Assembly (NCBI GenBank): GCA_963678705.1
Contig: OY783203.1
Location: forward strand, 43,338,347-43,402,346
Source of the DNA: Panorpa germanica
Lineage: Eukaryota; Arthropoda; Insecta; Mecoptera; Panorpidae
Reading direction: 5' to 3'
DNA length: 64,000 nucleotides
Under the pieces are notes generated by a model. It was not told the origin of the DNA, did no database searches, and saw nothing but the letters and a program-made list of their open reading frames with translations. Shown piece by piece: positions 12,515-24,260 of this stretch; positions within the stretch are counted from its first letter, which is position 1, and each line of letters starts with the position of its first letter. Made by a program: the position numbers and the translations under genes.

Positions 12515-13373
12515 TTGTTATAAGTTTATAGATTGTTACATTTTGAGTTTCATTTATATATATAAATCTGAACTTTCGTTCAACCACTAGTGTCCCTAGT
12601 CAACTATAATTGATGTAAATATTGTTCCAAAGTTATTATTGCACATATTAAAAATATATTATATATAGCTTTCACTTTAATTATTTTTTTATTTTCTCCT
12701 TCTCAATTTTTAGTTGATACTGACTTTAGTTAATATTTTCACTATGTATTTATTTAAAAGATAAGACATGAAGCAAATAAGGGAGACAAATCACAATTAG
12801 TATACTTTTTTTGAGAATCAACAAAGAGAACTGATTATATTCTCTAAAAGACAAATTACAAATGTACAAATGTTAAATATAAAACGTAATATGTAAATTA
12901 TTATGTAACAAATGTTAAATATAAAACCTAAATATGTCCATTCTTTTACAGTGTAGATTTTGTACTGTTATTGGGCAATGACATGTCAATCTTCTATTAT
13001 TAAAGGGAATAACTCACTTTGAGACTAAGGTAATATTAACGAACAAATTGTAAAACAAAGTTAGTTATCTAGGATTTATCTAGTAATACTCGTATCTATA
13101 AAGAAAGAGAAGTGTGATTTGAGTTTATGTACTGCGAAGTGGATTATTTTGATTTTAATGACATGTTCTTGCTAGATGTAGCTAGTAATATTTATCTAAA
13201 AATTAATTTTCACAGTTTTTTTAAACACAGGATCATTCAAGACACAGTATTAAATTTTAAAATGTTATTTCTTTAATATTGTGATTTTTTTAAATTTTGT
13301 CAATTAAAAACATTACTTTTTATGTAATTTAACATTAGGCCATTTTTAGATTTTACATCTCAAATCCGTACAA
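12515..13373. other. Shared 3' intergenic region between two convergent genes
   Basis: Holds the 3' untranslated sequences of the RASSF gene (plus strand) and the zinc-finger gene (minus strand). An attaaa at 12647-12652 is a possible RASSF polyadenylation signal. No other gene is seen. Confidence 0.45.
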
Positions 13374-14427
13374 TTATATATATTTTTTTCTCTCATCGCC
13401 CTTCATCTGAACAAGCTTCGCAAATTTTTCGTTTAGAAAATGTTTTCGTGTCTTCAAATGAGTTGTCAAATATGTGCGCTTTTTAAAAGATTTACTACAG
13501 ACTTTGCACATGTACTCTTCGTTTGCTGTAGATGATTTCTCTTTGTGATTTCGACGTTTTCTTTTCTCTGTAGGACATTTCTTACTATGTATTGCAAGGT
13601 GATTCTTTAAGACAGTGAATTCCGTGAAGACCTTAAAGCATAAATCACAACGGTAATGCCATCTTAGAGATTTTTTTTGAACAGGTTTCTGAGTAGTTTT
13701 GGTGATTTCACCAGATCCATTGCCAGCTGAGTTTGCATCCTCATTCAGTGAACTAGTATTAAATTCCTCTTTAATAATTTCGTCGTTGTAATCCATTTCA
13801 CATTCTTCTGGTTCAATTTTGACCTCGTATTTTATTTCCACAGTTTCATTTATACTTTCATGTTCATACGGCATTAATTGATCTTCTTGCGAGTCCTGTT
13901 CTTCTTGCTCCATTTTAATTTCTTTAACCTCTATAATATATTATCAAATTTTAATTATAACTCATTTTATTTTTATTTTCTGTAATATCAGCGTGGCATG
14001 GATAAAAATAACAGTTTCAATATAATAATATTTTTTAAATATTGTAAATATTGCATAAATCGAACATATAGAAATACAACTACCTGTACAAATACAAGTA
14101 ATTGTTTAAAACTTCTTCGATTTAAATGTATACATAATTTATGACAAAACTCGAATAAAAGTAGAATTTACCGTGAAATGTTGTAGAATCTTCATTCGGT
14201 TCCATGTTATCTAAGTTGTTATCAGTTTTAAATGCAAATATTTTTGGCACTGCTAAACGTTTCAAACTGAGTTCGTCTCTCCTTAACGGTTCCCATTGAT
14301 TGTCATCAAAATGTACCTAAATAATAACATTATTTTCTGGAATATGTCAAAATTTTATTTTATATGTTTTGCTAACCTGACAAACTCGTATGTGGTTAGT
14401 CTCTGCTTTTAGCTCACGACGGATGTG
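13374..14427 (-). CDS. THAP / C2H2 zinc-finger protein, 5' end incomplete
   Basis: Minus-strand exons 14427-14377, 14316-14172 and 13930-13374 join in phase (phase 0, then phase 1). The first two encode the C-terminal half of a THAP DNA-binding domain: RVCQVHF supplies the distal Cys-x2-His of the C2CH zinc site, followed by W and the conserved LKRLAVPKIF. The last exon holds an acidic linker rich in Glu and Asp, then two C2H2 fingers: CDLC...HLAIH and CKVC...HLKTRKH, ending 14 residues before a Lys-rich C-terminus. The protein is likely a nuclear DNA-binding factor; targets are unknown. The N-terminal Cys pair of the THAP domain is not found. Upstream of the 51-nt exon the frame meets TAG directly after a Trp codon, which is either the end of an acceptor (ctggtag) or a nonsense mutation. 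So the gene is incomplete here or degenerate. Confidence 0.7.
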
Positions 14428-16148
14428 CTACCAGGCCATGATTAATTACTCTCAAAAGAAAATAATTCAGACTAAATTATTTAATAATTCAGATTTATTT
14501 CAATAAATATTTTTGAAGAAATATTACAACATGTTACCTGCTGTACAATATTTTTCCTAAATTTATTTTTTACGTGTTTCTTGTGATATTACCAAATAGT
14601 AATGATAAACAAATGACACAGTAGTTTAATACTAGGCAAGTAGTATTCAAATAGTAAATCGGATATGGAAATTAAAAAAAATACCGGAACATGAAACTAG
14701 TACCTTTCAAGGCAAATGATCCATGCGTAATTTTAAATGTGATTAGTGACTGTTTACAACCAAAGACTAAACCGAAAATATTTATTTTTAAATTATATAT
14801 ATTGCTAATTACCTATGCAATATTTGCAAAAAAAGAACTAATTTTGCGCTCTAAATATATTCTTTTCTTAACACGCGTACAAGATTACTAGCTTCCGAGT
14901 GTTTTTTTGAGTAAAAAATATTTGAATTCAACACTGAACTGAATGCAACTAAAACATATTTAATTACGAACTGTATTTTTAGGGGTTGATATTTCAATTC
15001 TTTATTAAAATGTTGGTTAATTAATGTGTATTGCCGTTTTTATTTTATTAAATATCCTGAAATTGACAGAGATCTATTTAAAATTTGAATTTCGTTTTAC
15101 CGCTTAATAGTGTCAACAGCTGTATTGCTGTAACATTTGATTCTACAACTTTTTTAGACTCTCTTTTTAACAGCATACTAATAATTAACTTAATAAACGT
15201 GATCGTAACTTATGTCAGTAATTATATAATTAAATCTATTTTTGATTATAAATTCAATTTAAAATTGTTTGCAGCTTAATTTTGAAAATTATTCTACATT
15301 CCAAGTACAGAATTTCTTAATTAATTAATAAAAATAGAAGTCTATATAAAAAGGAAATATTAGTAAACTATAAATAAAGCATAAGTGGCTAATATTTTTA
15401 ATAATAAAATATAATACAATGGATTATTTTAATACTCCATACATTATAAACTCCATAGAATTAAAAAAACAACAAGATTGATCGGTTAGCCAGCTAATGT
15501 GCTGTTTAACAGCTTTTAGGTATCAGGCAAACAGAAACAGAATATTTTCAACTAAAATATATTAGTAAAGATTCACACCTCCTGTACGTACTCAATTTAA
15601 TTACACTTTTTTACAATAGATGGAATTGGAATGGATGGAATTTGTATTTCAATGACACAATAAAATAATTTAATTTTAAAAGTATGTAACAATAATAATA
15701 TTAAGTAAGTAATTTAAGTGCTGCGACAATCTAATCGAAAATTAGCACTCCATGTCAGCATAATAATGTTTAGTGTACACTCTACTTTATTTATTATATT
15801 TATTTAACGTGGGATATTTAAGATAGTGAAATCTTATCATAAACAACTCTTGCTACTATGTTGACTATTTCATATATGAATCGTGCAGAATCAAAGTTGG
15901 TTAGTTTATGCTCTTGTGAAACTGAGAAAAGTGCTCAAAATTGATAAAACGGTTCATGGAAACGTCATTCATAGAGACAACAAAATCTCGTCGCCTCATT
16001 CTGCACTCAATCATGTTTTCAAATCCATAAACTGTGTTAAATAGCACTCAGTTGTTTTTTTATTTGAGTTGCAGTCACACGCCAAATATCCTCAATATAA
16101 AATAACAGGAGAACATACTCATACTTCATAGCAACGAAATCGTTTAAA
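14428..16148. other. Intergenic, no gene recognised
   Basis: The first exon of the THAP gene could lie here but I could not find a Cys-x2-4-Cys THAP start. The rest is AT-rich with no recognised repeat. Confidence 0.35.
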
Positions 16149-17107
16149 GGCTTTCTCACACTGGAACCGGCAATTTTTGAAGTCTGACTTTTTCAGCAGT
16201 GTAGTCGCATTAGTATTAATATAGTATAATTATAATATAGTATGGTACATACTATAATAGTTTAATTATAAAGTTGTGCGTAGAAGCGTTTACCTGGATC
16301 CGCCATCGTTGCATCCCAGTAAACATTTTGGAGTAAATTCTACTTAATTTCTATTACGTATCATGAATTTTTTGTCTGGAACGTGTTCGTTTTCTATTCA
16401 GTCGTTCAAAGGAAAGGTCCTTTTTATGAGCTACAGACATTGCAACGACGGTTCACTGCTGAATTAAAAGCGGAGTAGGTTTATGATTTATGACCGGATA
16501 ATAAAAATATACCCATGTGGGAAAGAAACAGAAATACATAATGAATGATGTTGGAAAAAGAAAGAATATTATTATGAAAAACTAACACAAAATCTGTGAC
16601 AGGTAGAGAACTTGTAAAGCGTTAGAATAGAATTGTACGAGTGACTCGAACTTCACCAAATAGGACACTTCACCAAATTGTTTACTGGGATATCATGGTA
16701 GATGGTGGTAGACATCTTTAACATGAGAGAAAGTTATGTTTATTAATATACTACTTTATCTAAAAAATCTATAGTGCATACGTTCGAATTCATTATATGG
16801 TTCATACGTAGTTGGATTAAAGTACAGTCCTAGCTTCTACTCTCAGTCATATATATTGGAACCCTCTGGGAAAGATGCAACTTGGTACAGAACGACCGTA
16901 GTCTGCATTCTGTTTAAGATTTCATGTACATCGGTTCGGAGAGGAAAACGATGCACTTTTATTACGTTCGGTACAGTGCCGTATTGATTAATATTAAAGT
17001 GTAAGCTTCATCTATGATAAGTGAGTATGAAACTAATACGAAACAACTCAAATACACCCTAATGAAAGTCGACGTCGCAAGTAGTCTGTTTCAGTATGAG
17101 AGGGTCT
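16149..17107. mobile_element. Possible degraded TIR transposon hosting a nested MITE
   Basis: The left end (gctttctcacactggaac) and the complement of the right end (ccctctcatactgaaac) are similar over roughly 40 bp with mismatches, as in an old element with terminal inverted repeats. A younger MITE lies inside at 16315-16689. No target duplication or transposase was found. Confidence 0.3.
16315..16689. mobile_element. 375-bp MITE, copy 1
   Basis: Ends are cccagtaaacattttgg and ccaaattgtttactggg, terminal inverted repeats of about 17 bp with one mismatch. The copy at 43241-43615 has exactly the same length with only about four visible substitutions in the parts compared. There is no open frame of note, so it is non-autonomous. 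Flanks begin with at on both sides, compatible with a 2-bp target duplication. The superfamily is not assigned. Confidence 0.85.
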
Positions 17108-17824
17108 AATTGAAAACAATATTCTATAGTAGTACGAGTGAGATTAAATTTTAAACGATACGATACCATATTCTGTCCCACTTACACATTATCGTGAGTT
17201 GGCGCATTGGGTGCAGAAGGCGATATAATGTATTCGGAGAACAGCAACAACCAGCGTTCAATGTACTATTACATGACATTTGAAATATTAGCAGCTGTAC
17301 TGTTTCTGTTCTCCCAACACTTTTTATTCGTTTTGCAGCGGACTGTTTTGAAATGATTCACAACACAATGTGCGGGTGTGTTTGGAGATGCTCACAATAT
17401 TCAGTCACTTTTTCATGCGAATTATTTAAATGTAAATTTCATTTCGTTCTATTTTGGGCTAAAAACCTACATAGTAAAAAAAGACGACTATTCAGCTCTC
17501 ACGCGAAAGTCCTTGAAGAAACTTTAAGATCAATGTTATAAAAAAAAATATTCCGATGAACTTTCAACTTTAGACACCAAAATAAATGATTTCCAGTGAT
17601 AATTGTCAAATACCAAAAAAACATATTTTTATTATAACAATTTGTTTCATTTCATCTTCTTGATAATGATAAATTCGATTGAACAATCGTTTGATTTATT
17701 ATATTATAGGTCAAGAGTTATTGTAGATAATTTCGATAGGCCCGACCTATTTATGAAGAATTCGTTTAACCGCGCTCAGAATTTATTCTTCCATAACAAT
17801 AATATACGAATGTTCTTTTTTAAA
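17108..17824. other. Intergenic, no gene recognised
   Basis: Unique-looking AT-rich sequence without domains or recognised repeats. Confidence 0.35.
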
Positions 17825-17965
17825 TTTAATTTATTTAACGTCGGCCTATTTCCGATGCTGAGTCCTATCACCGACGATCTCCTTCAATGTTGGCAGTATT
17901 TGTGGTGTCGTGACCTCATATATGTGGGCTACACCGCTGCCTAATGTAGTGTACGATTATGTATG
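17825..17965 (-). mobile_element. tRNA-derived SINE, minus-strand 3' half
   Basis: Begins with the inverted tail (tttatttaacgtcggccta) and continues with cgatgctgagtcctatcacc and tatatgtgggctacaccgctg, the conserved 3' body of the family. The head is missing. Confidence 0.75.
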
Positions 17966-18532
17966 ACCATCGATTTTGTTTACAAAACTGTTTACAGATT
18001 TCGCATCAGAGCCTACACTGATGATGTTAAGCCACTGTAAATATGCTAATTTTAAAATTGACTCGTATTATTTTTATCACAATAAAAAATAATTGTGAGT
18101 AATGAAGCTCTTTACCAACTGGGAGCCTGAAACTAATAAGTAGGAATGGCTTTAGAGCAATCTCCAACTGAAGACACACTTTCTTAAGACATACTAGATC
18201 TTCAATACGACCATTGGATCATATAAGACCGTATTAAGATTTTTCTATAAAAAAAATTATGTGATATTAACTAATTAATTTAACTAAACATTTATAGTTC
18301 TAATTAGTTTTGTAAAATTAATTATTCAGCAAAGAGTGAAACCAAAAATGCGTCACCTTTTAAACAGTAGACAAAACAAAAACATTTAAATATTATTTCA
18401 CAGATGACACTAATAATTGTATATTTCTACGCCTAACCCACAGGTTACTATATATACACCTGTAAATATACTATCAATGCCAAAATAATTACTACTATAT
18501 TTCTGTAAATACGTCTGGTAATACGGTAACGA

Positions 18533-18640
18533 ACGGCACAGTGGTCTAATTAATGCTTAAGAGCAGACTGTTATGTCTTCAGGCTCGATTTCCAGACGAT
18601 CACAGTATTTTTTACATTTGGTAGTTATCAATTCTGAAGT
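18533..18640 (+). mobile_element. tRNA-derived SINE, head and proximal body
   Basis: ggcacagtggtctaattaat, then gcagactgttatgtcttc, a B-box-like ggctcgatttcc and tttggtagttatcaa are collinear with other family members. The 3' tail is not evident. Confidence 0.7.
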
Positions 18641-18965
18641 TATTGCTCTTTTATAAGTGTTGCAAAAAGCATATACTTGTACTAAATTAATTATTATTTT
18701 GAATTAAACAATTTAAAATAATTTTTCAAAGATGTGAACTTCTATATGCGACATCTATTAAAGGGTAGTTTAAACATATTTTGTGGTATTATTTGTACAG
18801 CAAATGTTGCATCAATATCATTGCGCCCAAACCGATCCATTTATGTTACATAAAATAACAAATTTAGGAAGTTAGTTCTTGCAGCAGAAAGCCCTGTTTC
18901 TTTAATATATTTGATTTAAATTAAATAAAGCAAATCGTATTTTCAATTATAAATTTAAATGTTTA
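18640..18965. repeat. Duplicated block upstream of defensin gene 1
   Basis: From gaattaaacaatttaaaat onward this segment is collinear with 28840-29110, upstream of defensin gene 3 (shared words include gtagtttaaa and gcaacatctatt/gcgacatctatt). It shows that the gene duplication carried several hundred bases of flank. Confidence 0.7.
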
Positions 18966-19128
18966 ATTATGTAATTGTAATATTTGAATTGAGTGCAATT
19001 TAAAAAAAAATTCAAAAGACATAAACTAGTTTTTATCAGATTTTTAATAAAAATGATAAATAATAAAAAAATTATATTCATATTGCTAAGATATTTGTTA
19101 AGAACGTTAGATCATTAAACTTTCATAA

Positions 19129-19231
19129 AGTTTTCCTTATTCGCTGAATTCACAAATAAGGAAAACTGCCTTAATATTTTGTAGGTTATCTATGTTTGAC
19201 CTAATAGAAAGATTTGAACCAAATATAAAAG
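19129..19231 (+). promoter_or_regulatory. Promoter module of defensin gene 1: palindrome, GATA site, TATA box
   Basis: Perfect 13-bp inverted repeat: agttttccttatt at 19129-19141 and aataaggaaaact at 19155-19167. It is followed by a GATA-type word ttatct at 19186-19191 and a TATA box (tataaaag) at 19224-19231. The ATG is about 90 bp beyond. The arms contain ggaaaa, a Rel/NFAT-like half site. The same module precedes gene 3 and partly gene 2. Immune regulation is inferred, from the known pairing of Rel and GATA sites in insect immune promoters. Confidence 0.6.
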
Positions 19232-19317
19232 ACGTTGGCTTCATATACTGATTTAAATATCATTGCTACTTAACCAGTAAAGTTACAGTTTGCACAAATT
19301 CTGTCCATTTCAAAACT

Positions 19318-20037
19318 ATGAAGATCATTCTCGCCATTTGCCTTCTGGTGGTTGCAGTCGTGGTCTATGGAGATGCTGCTTCCGTTTTAGCTCATCACGT
19401 CGATGACATTGAGGGCGCAACAGCAGGTATGAAATATTTTAATTCTTTTAGTCATGTATTATTTCAATTTAAATAACAGAAATTTATTAAGAAATATTTA
19501 TTGTCAATCAGGATTTTTAGAATTTATTCTCCTATATTATAATGTTCCAAATGAAAGTTTATATGTTTATACTACGGCTCCAGTAACGCTTGCCTGTTGG
19601 ATGTTACACCAATGTAGCAGACGATTACTGTGAATATGCGAATTATTAATATATGATGAGCAAATGTAGAATTTAAGATTTACTCTCCTGTAAAGTTAAA
19701 TAGTAATTATTTATAAAAAAATCCTGTTAGATCAATATTCCTTTATTATATTGCAACAATTAAAGGCGCTGTGAAAGTCCCGAGTGGCAGAATATTGAAT
19801 AATAAATATAAATTAGAATATAATAATACTCATAATAATTAACGTTTTAAACTAATTTTAGATGTTCACTCCGGAGTTCGTCACAAAAGGGAGGAAACCT
19901 GTACACTGTATACAACATCCGGGACGCAAACCGTCACCAATAGTGAATGCTATACTTCTTGTACTGAATATAACGGATTTCAATTAGGCGGCTGCTCTTT
20001 TGGAACCTGCCAGTGCGCTAACATCATTGGCGGATGA
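19318..20037 (+). CDS. Defensin-like CS-alpha/beta peptide precursor 1
   Basis: Two exons, 19318-19426 and 19862-20037, split by a phase-1 intron, give 94 residues. Residues 1 to about 18 form a signal peptide (MKIILAICLLVVAVVVYG). A short His/Asp-containing propeptide ends at a Lys-Arg furin-type site near residue 47, and the predicted mature peptide carries six cysteines. Their spacing, C-x15-C-x3-C-x10-C-x4-C-x1-C, fits the arthropod defensin fold (helix CxxxC paired with strand CxC). Such peptides are secreted by fat body, haemocytes or gland cells. The mature part has four Glu and no Lys or Arg, so it would be acidic, unlike classical antimicrobial defensins. A different role (binding partner, channel or receptor ligand) is therefore possible. 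Family call firm, function inferred. Confidence 0.9.
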
Positions 20038-20697
20038 GATTAATTAATGCATTATATAATAATTATAAATCAAAAAACATTATTCTGTTTGAGTCTAAAA
20101 CATTTTATTTTATTATTGCATCTTAATTACGTGTATTAAGTTACTTATTGGTTACCTGTTTTACTTATTTGGTTTATATTTAAATTTAGTTTGACCTATT
20201 TAATTGTAATATTTGAATTGAGTACAGTCTTGTAAAAGTTGCAAAAATTATTTAAATTTTAAATGCGTTATTTGACCAAATTTGGTTTTTTTTAATTGAT
20301 TTGTAAATTTGATATCAATTATGTAAAATATTATACAAAACTTACACAGAAATATTTACTTGTAAAGATTAGTACTAAAATAAAATATAAGTGTTATAAA
20401 AATTATTATTAAAATAAAATATATTTCTATGTAAAATATACATCACTATATATTTAGATGAGAGAGTTATATCATTTACCTTTAAACTTAATAAACCTTT
20501 AAATTTAAAAATAAACTTAAAAAACGATTAAGGAAACCTTGCAAATTTAAATCAATTGGTTTTAATTAATTAATTTTTAAAATATAAATGATAACTATAA
20601 ATGATGTGCTCGGGGTGCCGGCGAATTGCTCACGACTCACGTAACGCACGTATTTGCATAAGTCGTTGATATATTCACGCGTTGAACAATATCGCGC
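20038..20697. repeat. Duplicated downstream block of defensin gene 1
   Basis: From about 20170 to 20590 this sequence is collinear with 29110-29510, which lies upstream of defensin gene 3 (shared words: acaaaacttacacagaaata, gattagtactaaaataaa, ccttgcaaa). This places the ancestral duplication unit across the gene 1 downstream flank. The shared block ends at about 20590; 20600-20697 is a GC-richer stretch of unknown identity. Confidence 0.7.
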
Positions 20698-21190
20698 AAT
20701 AAAGGCTGGGGATGGCGATATGAGATCGATTAATCGAAGAATTTATTTTTTGTGTCAAAGAAATCGATTTTTTAAATCGATTTCAAACAATGGATCGATC
20801 CCGTAAATCGATCTCAAACACACAAAAATCGAAATTCGTTTTTTTTTTTGTAAAAATACAGTTATTTACATTATTTATTATAAGCTTGGACTTGGAATAT
20901 TGTAAATTATAATTATTTTATTCTATAATAAATAACGTGCATGATTTTATTGATTAATCAAAAATCACTCTTCACTTATTCTTTAATTATAAGAAAGGCT
21001 TGTATTTTTTTACAAATTTAATAAAAATAAAATCGATAAAAGATCGTCTTCTTTTTTTCTTTTTTGGGGTTAGTGTCTTTTTTTATATAAAAACTTAAAA
21101 AGGAATCGAAACGAATCGAGTTCGATTTTTTTCTGAATCGATTAGAAAATCGATCTTTTTTAAGAAGAATCGCCATCCCCAATATAGGCT
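20698..21190. mobile_element. hAT-like non-autonomous element with target duplication
   Basis: The element occupies 20708-21180 (473 bp) with perfect 12-bp terminal inverted repeats ggggatggcgat / atcgccatcccc. The flanks aataaaggct and aatataggct match at 9 of 10 positions, giving an 8-bp or slightly longer target duplication as for hAT elements. The interior is non-coding and crowded with ATCGAT and AATCGA words in both orientations. It sits between defensin genes 1 and 2. Confidence 0.8.
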
Positions 21191-21332
21191 TTGTGGACGA
21201 TATTATTACAGACAGTAACATTATTTGTCCCACTTGAGGGGACATTATTAAAGAAACGAATGCGTCATAGCCTAATTATCAAATAAGTAAAGTCATTTTT
21301 AGAAGCTTATTCATAATAATAAGGATGTAACA

Positions 21333-21420
21333 AATAAGGAAAATCTGATCAATATTTTGTGGGTTATCTATGTTCTATTTTTATATTGACCTAACAAGAT
21401 TATTTGAACAACATATAAAA
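21333..21420 (+). promoter_or_regulatory. Promoter module of defensin gene 2
   Basis: Retains the right arm aataaggaaaa (from 21333), the GATA-type ttatct at 21364-21369 and the TATA box at 21414-21420 in the same order as genes 1 and 3. The left palindrome arm is lost or diverged, so any dimeric factor site would be halved. Confidence 0.55.
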
Positions 21421-21512
21421 GACGTCGGGTGCATCCGCTGATTTAAATAACGCTGCTATTTAACCACTATACTTATTGCTAGAATTAGAGCTAATTCTGT
21501 TTGTTTGAAGCT

Positions 21513-22276
21513 ATGAAGATCGTTCTGTGCTTTCTTGTGGCCGTTGTCGTAGTCTATGAAAATGATGCCATTGAAGTTAATCACGTGGATGTCATTGATG
21601 GAGAAACACGACATACCGCAGGTATTTACATGTAATTAGATGAATTAGATAGATTACCTGTAAGTTTGTAGACTTATGGCGGTTGCAATTAGGAAATGTC
21701 TTTTTCTAACTTTCGATACAATTCAGTTACTTTTGTTTTCTGTTGAGAAATTGAAAAATAGTATGTTTCTCTTAATAGATAATGCTATTACATTCTACAT
21801 TGAATTCAATTATATTCCACGACTCACTACTAGATGGAAAGTTCTTATACGACAAATTTACTTATGTAGTGTTGTCACCTTAATACAGACAACTATTACA
21901 CCACTTGACCAGAATAAATCGACTTGATTGGCGTCTCAGTACACTCTTAGAGCATTTATATATTAAGTGTGAATAGCCTATGTTTTCTATAGTTTAAAAG
22001 TGTGTCCAAAATGTATACGAGAAATAAAGGTATATGTTCCTATTGGATCACTATGTGCATACGTCGAATTTTTTTAAAAGTATATTTTTATTATTTTTAG
22101 AAGTTTATCTAAACGTTCGACACAAAAGGGAGAAATCCTGCAAACTTTATACAACAACCGGGACGCAAACCATTACTAATAGTGAATGCTATACAACTTG
22201 TGTGGACCATAAGGGATATCAGATTGGCCGTTGTCTGTTTGGATCCTGCCAGTGCACTTCCATCATTGGCGTATAA
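21513..22276 (+). CDS. Defensin-like CS-alpha/beta peptide precursor 2 (cationic)
   Basis: Exons 21513-21621 and 22101-22276 (109 and 176 nt, identical to its paralogues) encode 94 residues: a signal peptide (MKIVLCFLVAVVVVY), a propeptide rich in Asp, Val and His, a Lys-Arg cleavage site, and a six-cysteine mature domain with the same cysteine spacing as gene 1. It is the most diverged copy. The mature part has gained Lys and Arg and lost Glu, giving a small net positive charge, the usual state for a membrane-active defensin. The 479-nt intron is unrelated to the shorter introns of genes 1 and 3 as far as I can see. A polyadenylation signal aataaa lies at 22294-22299, close after the stop. 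Function in humoral immunity is inferred from the fold. Confidence 0.9.
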
Positions 22277-22623
22277 GAATAATTTAATTGCATAATAAAA
22301 GTATAAATATAAACACGTAAAATAAACATTTTTCCTTGTATTACATTTAATTTACTCTATATATTTTTTATAATTTACTTTTTTAATTTTATATAATTTA
22401 CTTTTTAAATTTTCTTTTGCATTAATTGAGTTGTAATTAAGAAACAATAGAAAATAATTTTTAACAGTAAATGTGTGCATTTCTTGTTGTCTTGCAAGTC
22501 TTCTGTTGTTAAGTCTCTCCTTGATTTTCAATTTTACAAATAATAACTTTATGTTGTTCGTGTAAATTGAATACAGATGTTGCAGTAAGTAAAATTACAA
22601 TTATAACTTGAATTATAATTATT
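22277..22623. other. 3' flank of defensin gene 2
   Basis: Contains the aataaa signal at 22294-22299. Nothing else is recognised. Confidence 0.5.
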
Positions 22624-23160
22624 ACTAGCTTTTACCCCCGTCGCAAGCGACGTCTGTTTCTGTTAGTGGCTTGACTTTTATGTCAAAATTTAATTGTATT
22701 TTTAAATTGAAATAATAAATAAACTCGTCCTATATTAATTCTACATATAATAACAATTAATTTTTCATACAAACTGACTAAGAAAATATATTTTTTATAT
22801 CAAAATAAAAAATATTTTCAATTTATGCGTTATTATGCGGGCCCCCGAATTTCTTCAACCTTCCTTTTCTAATTTTTGAGAAATGTCAGCATTGAATACC
22901 TTAATACACATGCAAAATTTCAACTTTCTATCTTTTACGAATTAAAAGTTATAGAGCAAAAAGTAAAATTTTCTTTTCCAGTTTTTCCAAAACTACGGGT
23001 TTCCAGGAAATTCAGGGGAAAATTCGGGGACGCCAAAAGTCTTAGAATTTTTTTCTCTACAAAATAGCAAACTTTCAAAAACATTGACGGAGCCGTTTCC
23101 ATTCTACCATACGAATTTCAGCAACAAACATATAAATATACACTTGGAACATTATAATAT
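22624..23160. repeat. Unidentified dispersed repeat with GC-rich head, copy 1
   Basis: Opens with actagcttttacccccgtcg and an internal cgtcgc/gcgacg hairpin. It is collinear with 28111-28535, including ttcaatttatgcgttatt and gggcccccgaatttcttcaa. Heads of this kind (actagct...cccg) recur in arthropod genomes at transposon ends; I cannot name the family. No coding capacity. Confidence 0.65.
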
Positions 23161-23161
23161 A

Positions 23162-23282
23162 CTAGCTGTTCGACCCGTTGCAACACAACGAGTGTGAGTT
23201 ATGTGCTTGATTTTTTCTAATAATATATATTAAATTTAAATGGGGTAATTTTTTAATTGAGATATATACGCTGCAGGTTAAA
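23162..23282. repeat. Variant repeat head preceding the tandem array
   Basis: actagctgttcgacccgttg resembles the head at 22624 and 28111 but with different bases. It directly precedes the left arm of the inverted tandem array, so the array may belong to a larger element that starts here. Confidence 0.45.
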
Positions 23283-24260
23283 TTGATAAACTGTTTCATT
23301 AAATTTAAAATATCTACGCGCATCTGGCTTTTATGCAACTTTTTTAAAGTTTATGGACTTTTTTTCTATAAATTTTTTTTTGATTCCATGAAATATTTTG
23401 ATGCAGTTATGTTCGTTAGGCTTTAAAGTAAAAAACTGCTTCATTACTTTTTAAATAACTAAGCGTGTCTGACTTTTACGCGACTTTTTTAAAATTCATG
23501 GACTTCTTTTTCTAAATTTTTTTTCTTGATTTCTTGAAATATTTTGATGCAGTTACGTTCGTTAGGCTTTAAAATAAAGAACTGCTTCATTACTTTTTAA
23601 ATAACTAAGCGTGTCTGGCTTTTATGCAACTTTTTTAAAACTCATGGACTTTTTCTTTTTAATTTTTTTTTTTCGATTTCTTGAAATATTTTGATGCAGT
23701 TACGTTCGTTAGGCTTTAAAATAAAGAACTGCTTCATTACTTTTTAAATACCTACGCGTGTCTGGCTTTTATGCAATTTTTTTAAAACTCATGGACTTTT
23801 TGTTTTTAATTTTTTTTTTTCGATTTCTTGAAATATTTTGATGCAGTTATGTTCGTTAGGCTTTACAATAAATAACTGCTTCATTACTTTTTAAATAACT
23901 AAGCGTGTCTGACTTTTACGCGACTTTTTTAAAATTCATGGACTTCTTTTTCTAAATTTTTTCTCTTGATTTCTTGAAATATTTTGATGCAGTTACGTTC
24001 GTTAGGCTTTAAAATAAAGAACTGCTTCATTACTTTTTAAATAACTAAGCGTGTCTGGCTTTTATGCAACTTTTTTAAAATTCATGGACTTTTTTTTCTA
24101 AATTTTTTTTTCTTGATTCTTTTAAATATTTTGATGCAGTTATGTTCCTTAGGCTTTAAGATAAAGGACTGCTGCATTACTTTTTAAATATCTACGCGTA
24201 TCTGGCTTTTAAGCGACCTTTTTTAAATTCATGGACCTTTTTTCCTAAAACTAAAATATT
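23283..24260 (+). repeat. Tandem array of ~147-bp units, left arm
   Basis: About six and a half copies of a ~145-150-bp unit recognisable by gatgcagttatgttcgttag, then ctgcttcattactttttaaa, then gcgtgtctggcttttatgc, then a T-rich run. Units begin near 23402, 23543, 23693, 23841, 23988 and 24132. Variant units recur in an order consistent with a higher-order repeat. The complement of the same units forms the right arm. Confidence 0.9.

Noticed and set aside
21018-21245. 75-codon minus-strand frame
   Set aside because: Lies over the non-coding hAT-like element and its flank; composition is low complexity (Lys, Phe, Ser).
22876-23067. 63-codon plus-strand frame
   Set aside because: Within a dispersed repeat; no recognisable protein and no splice context.
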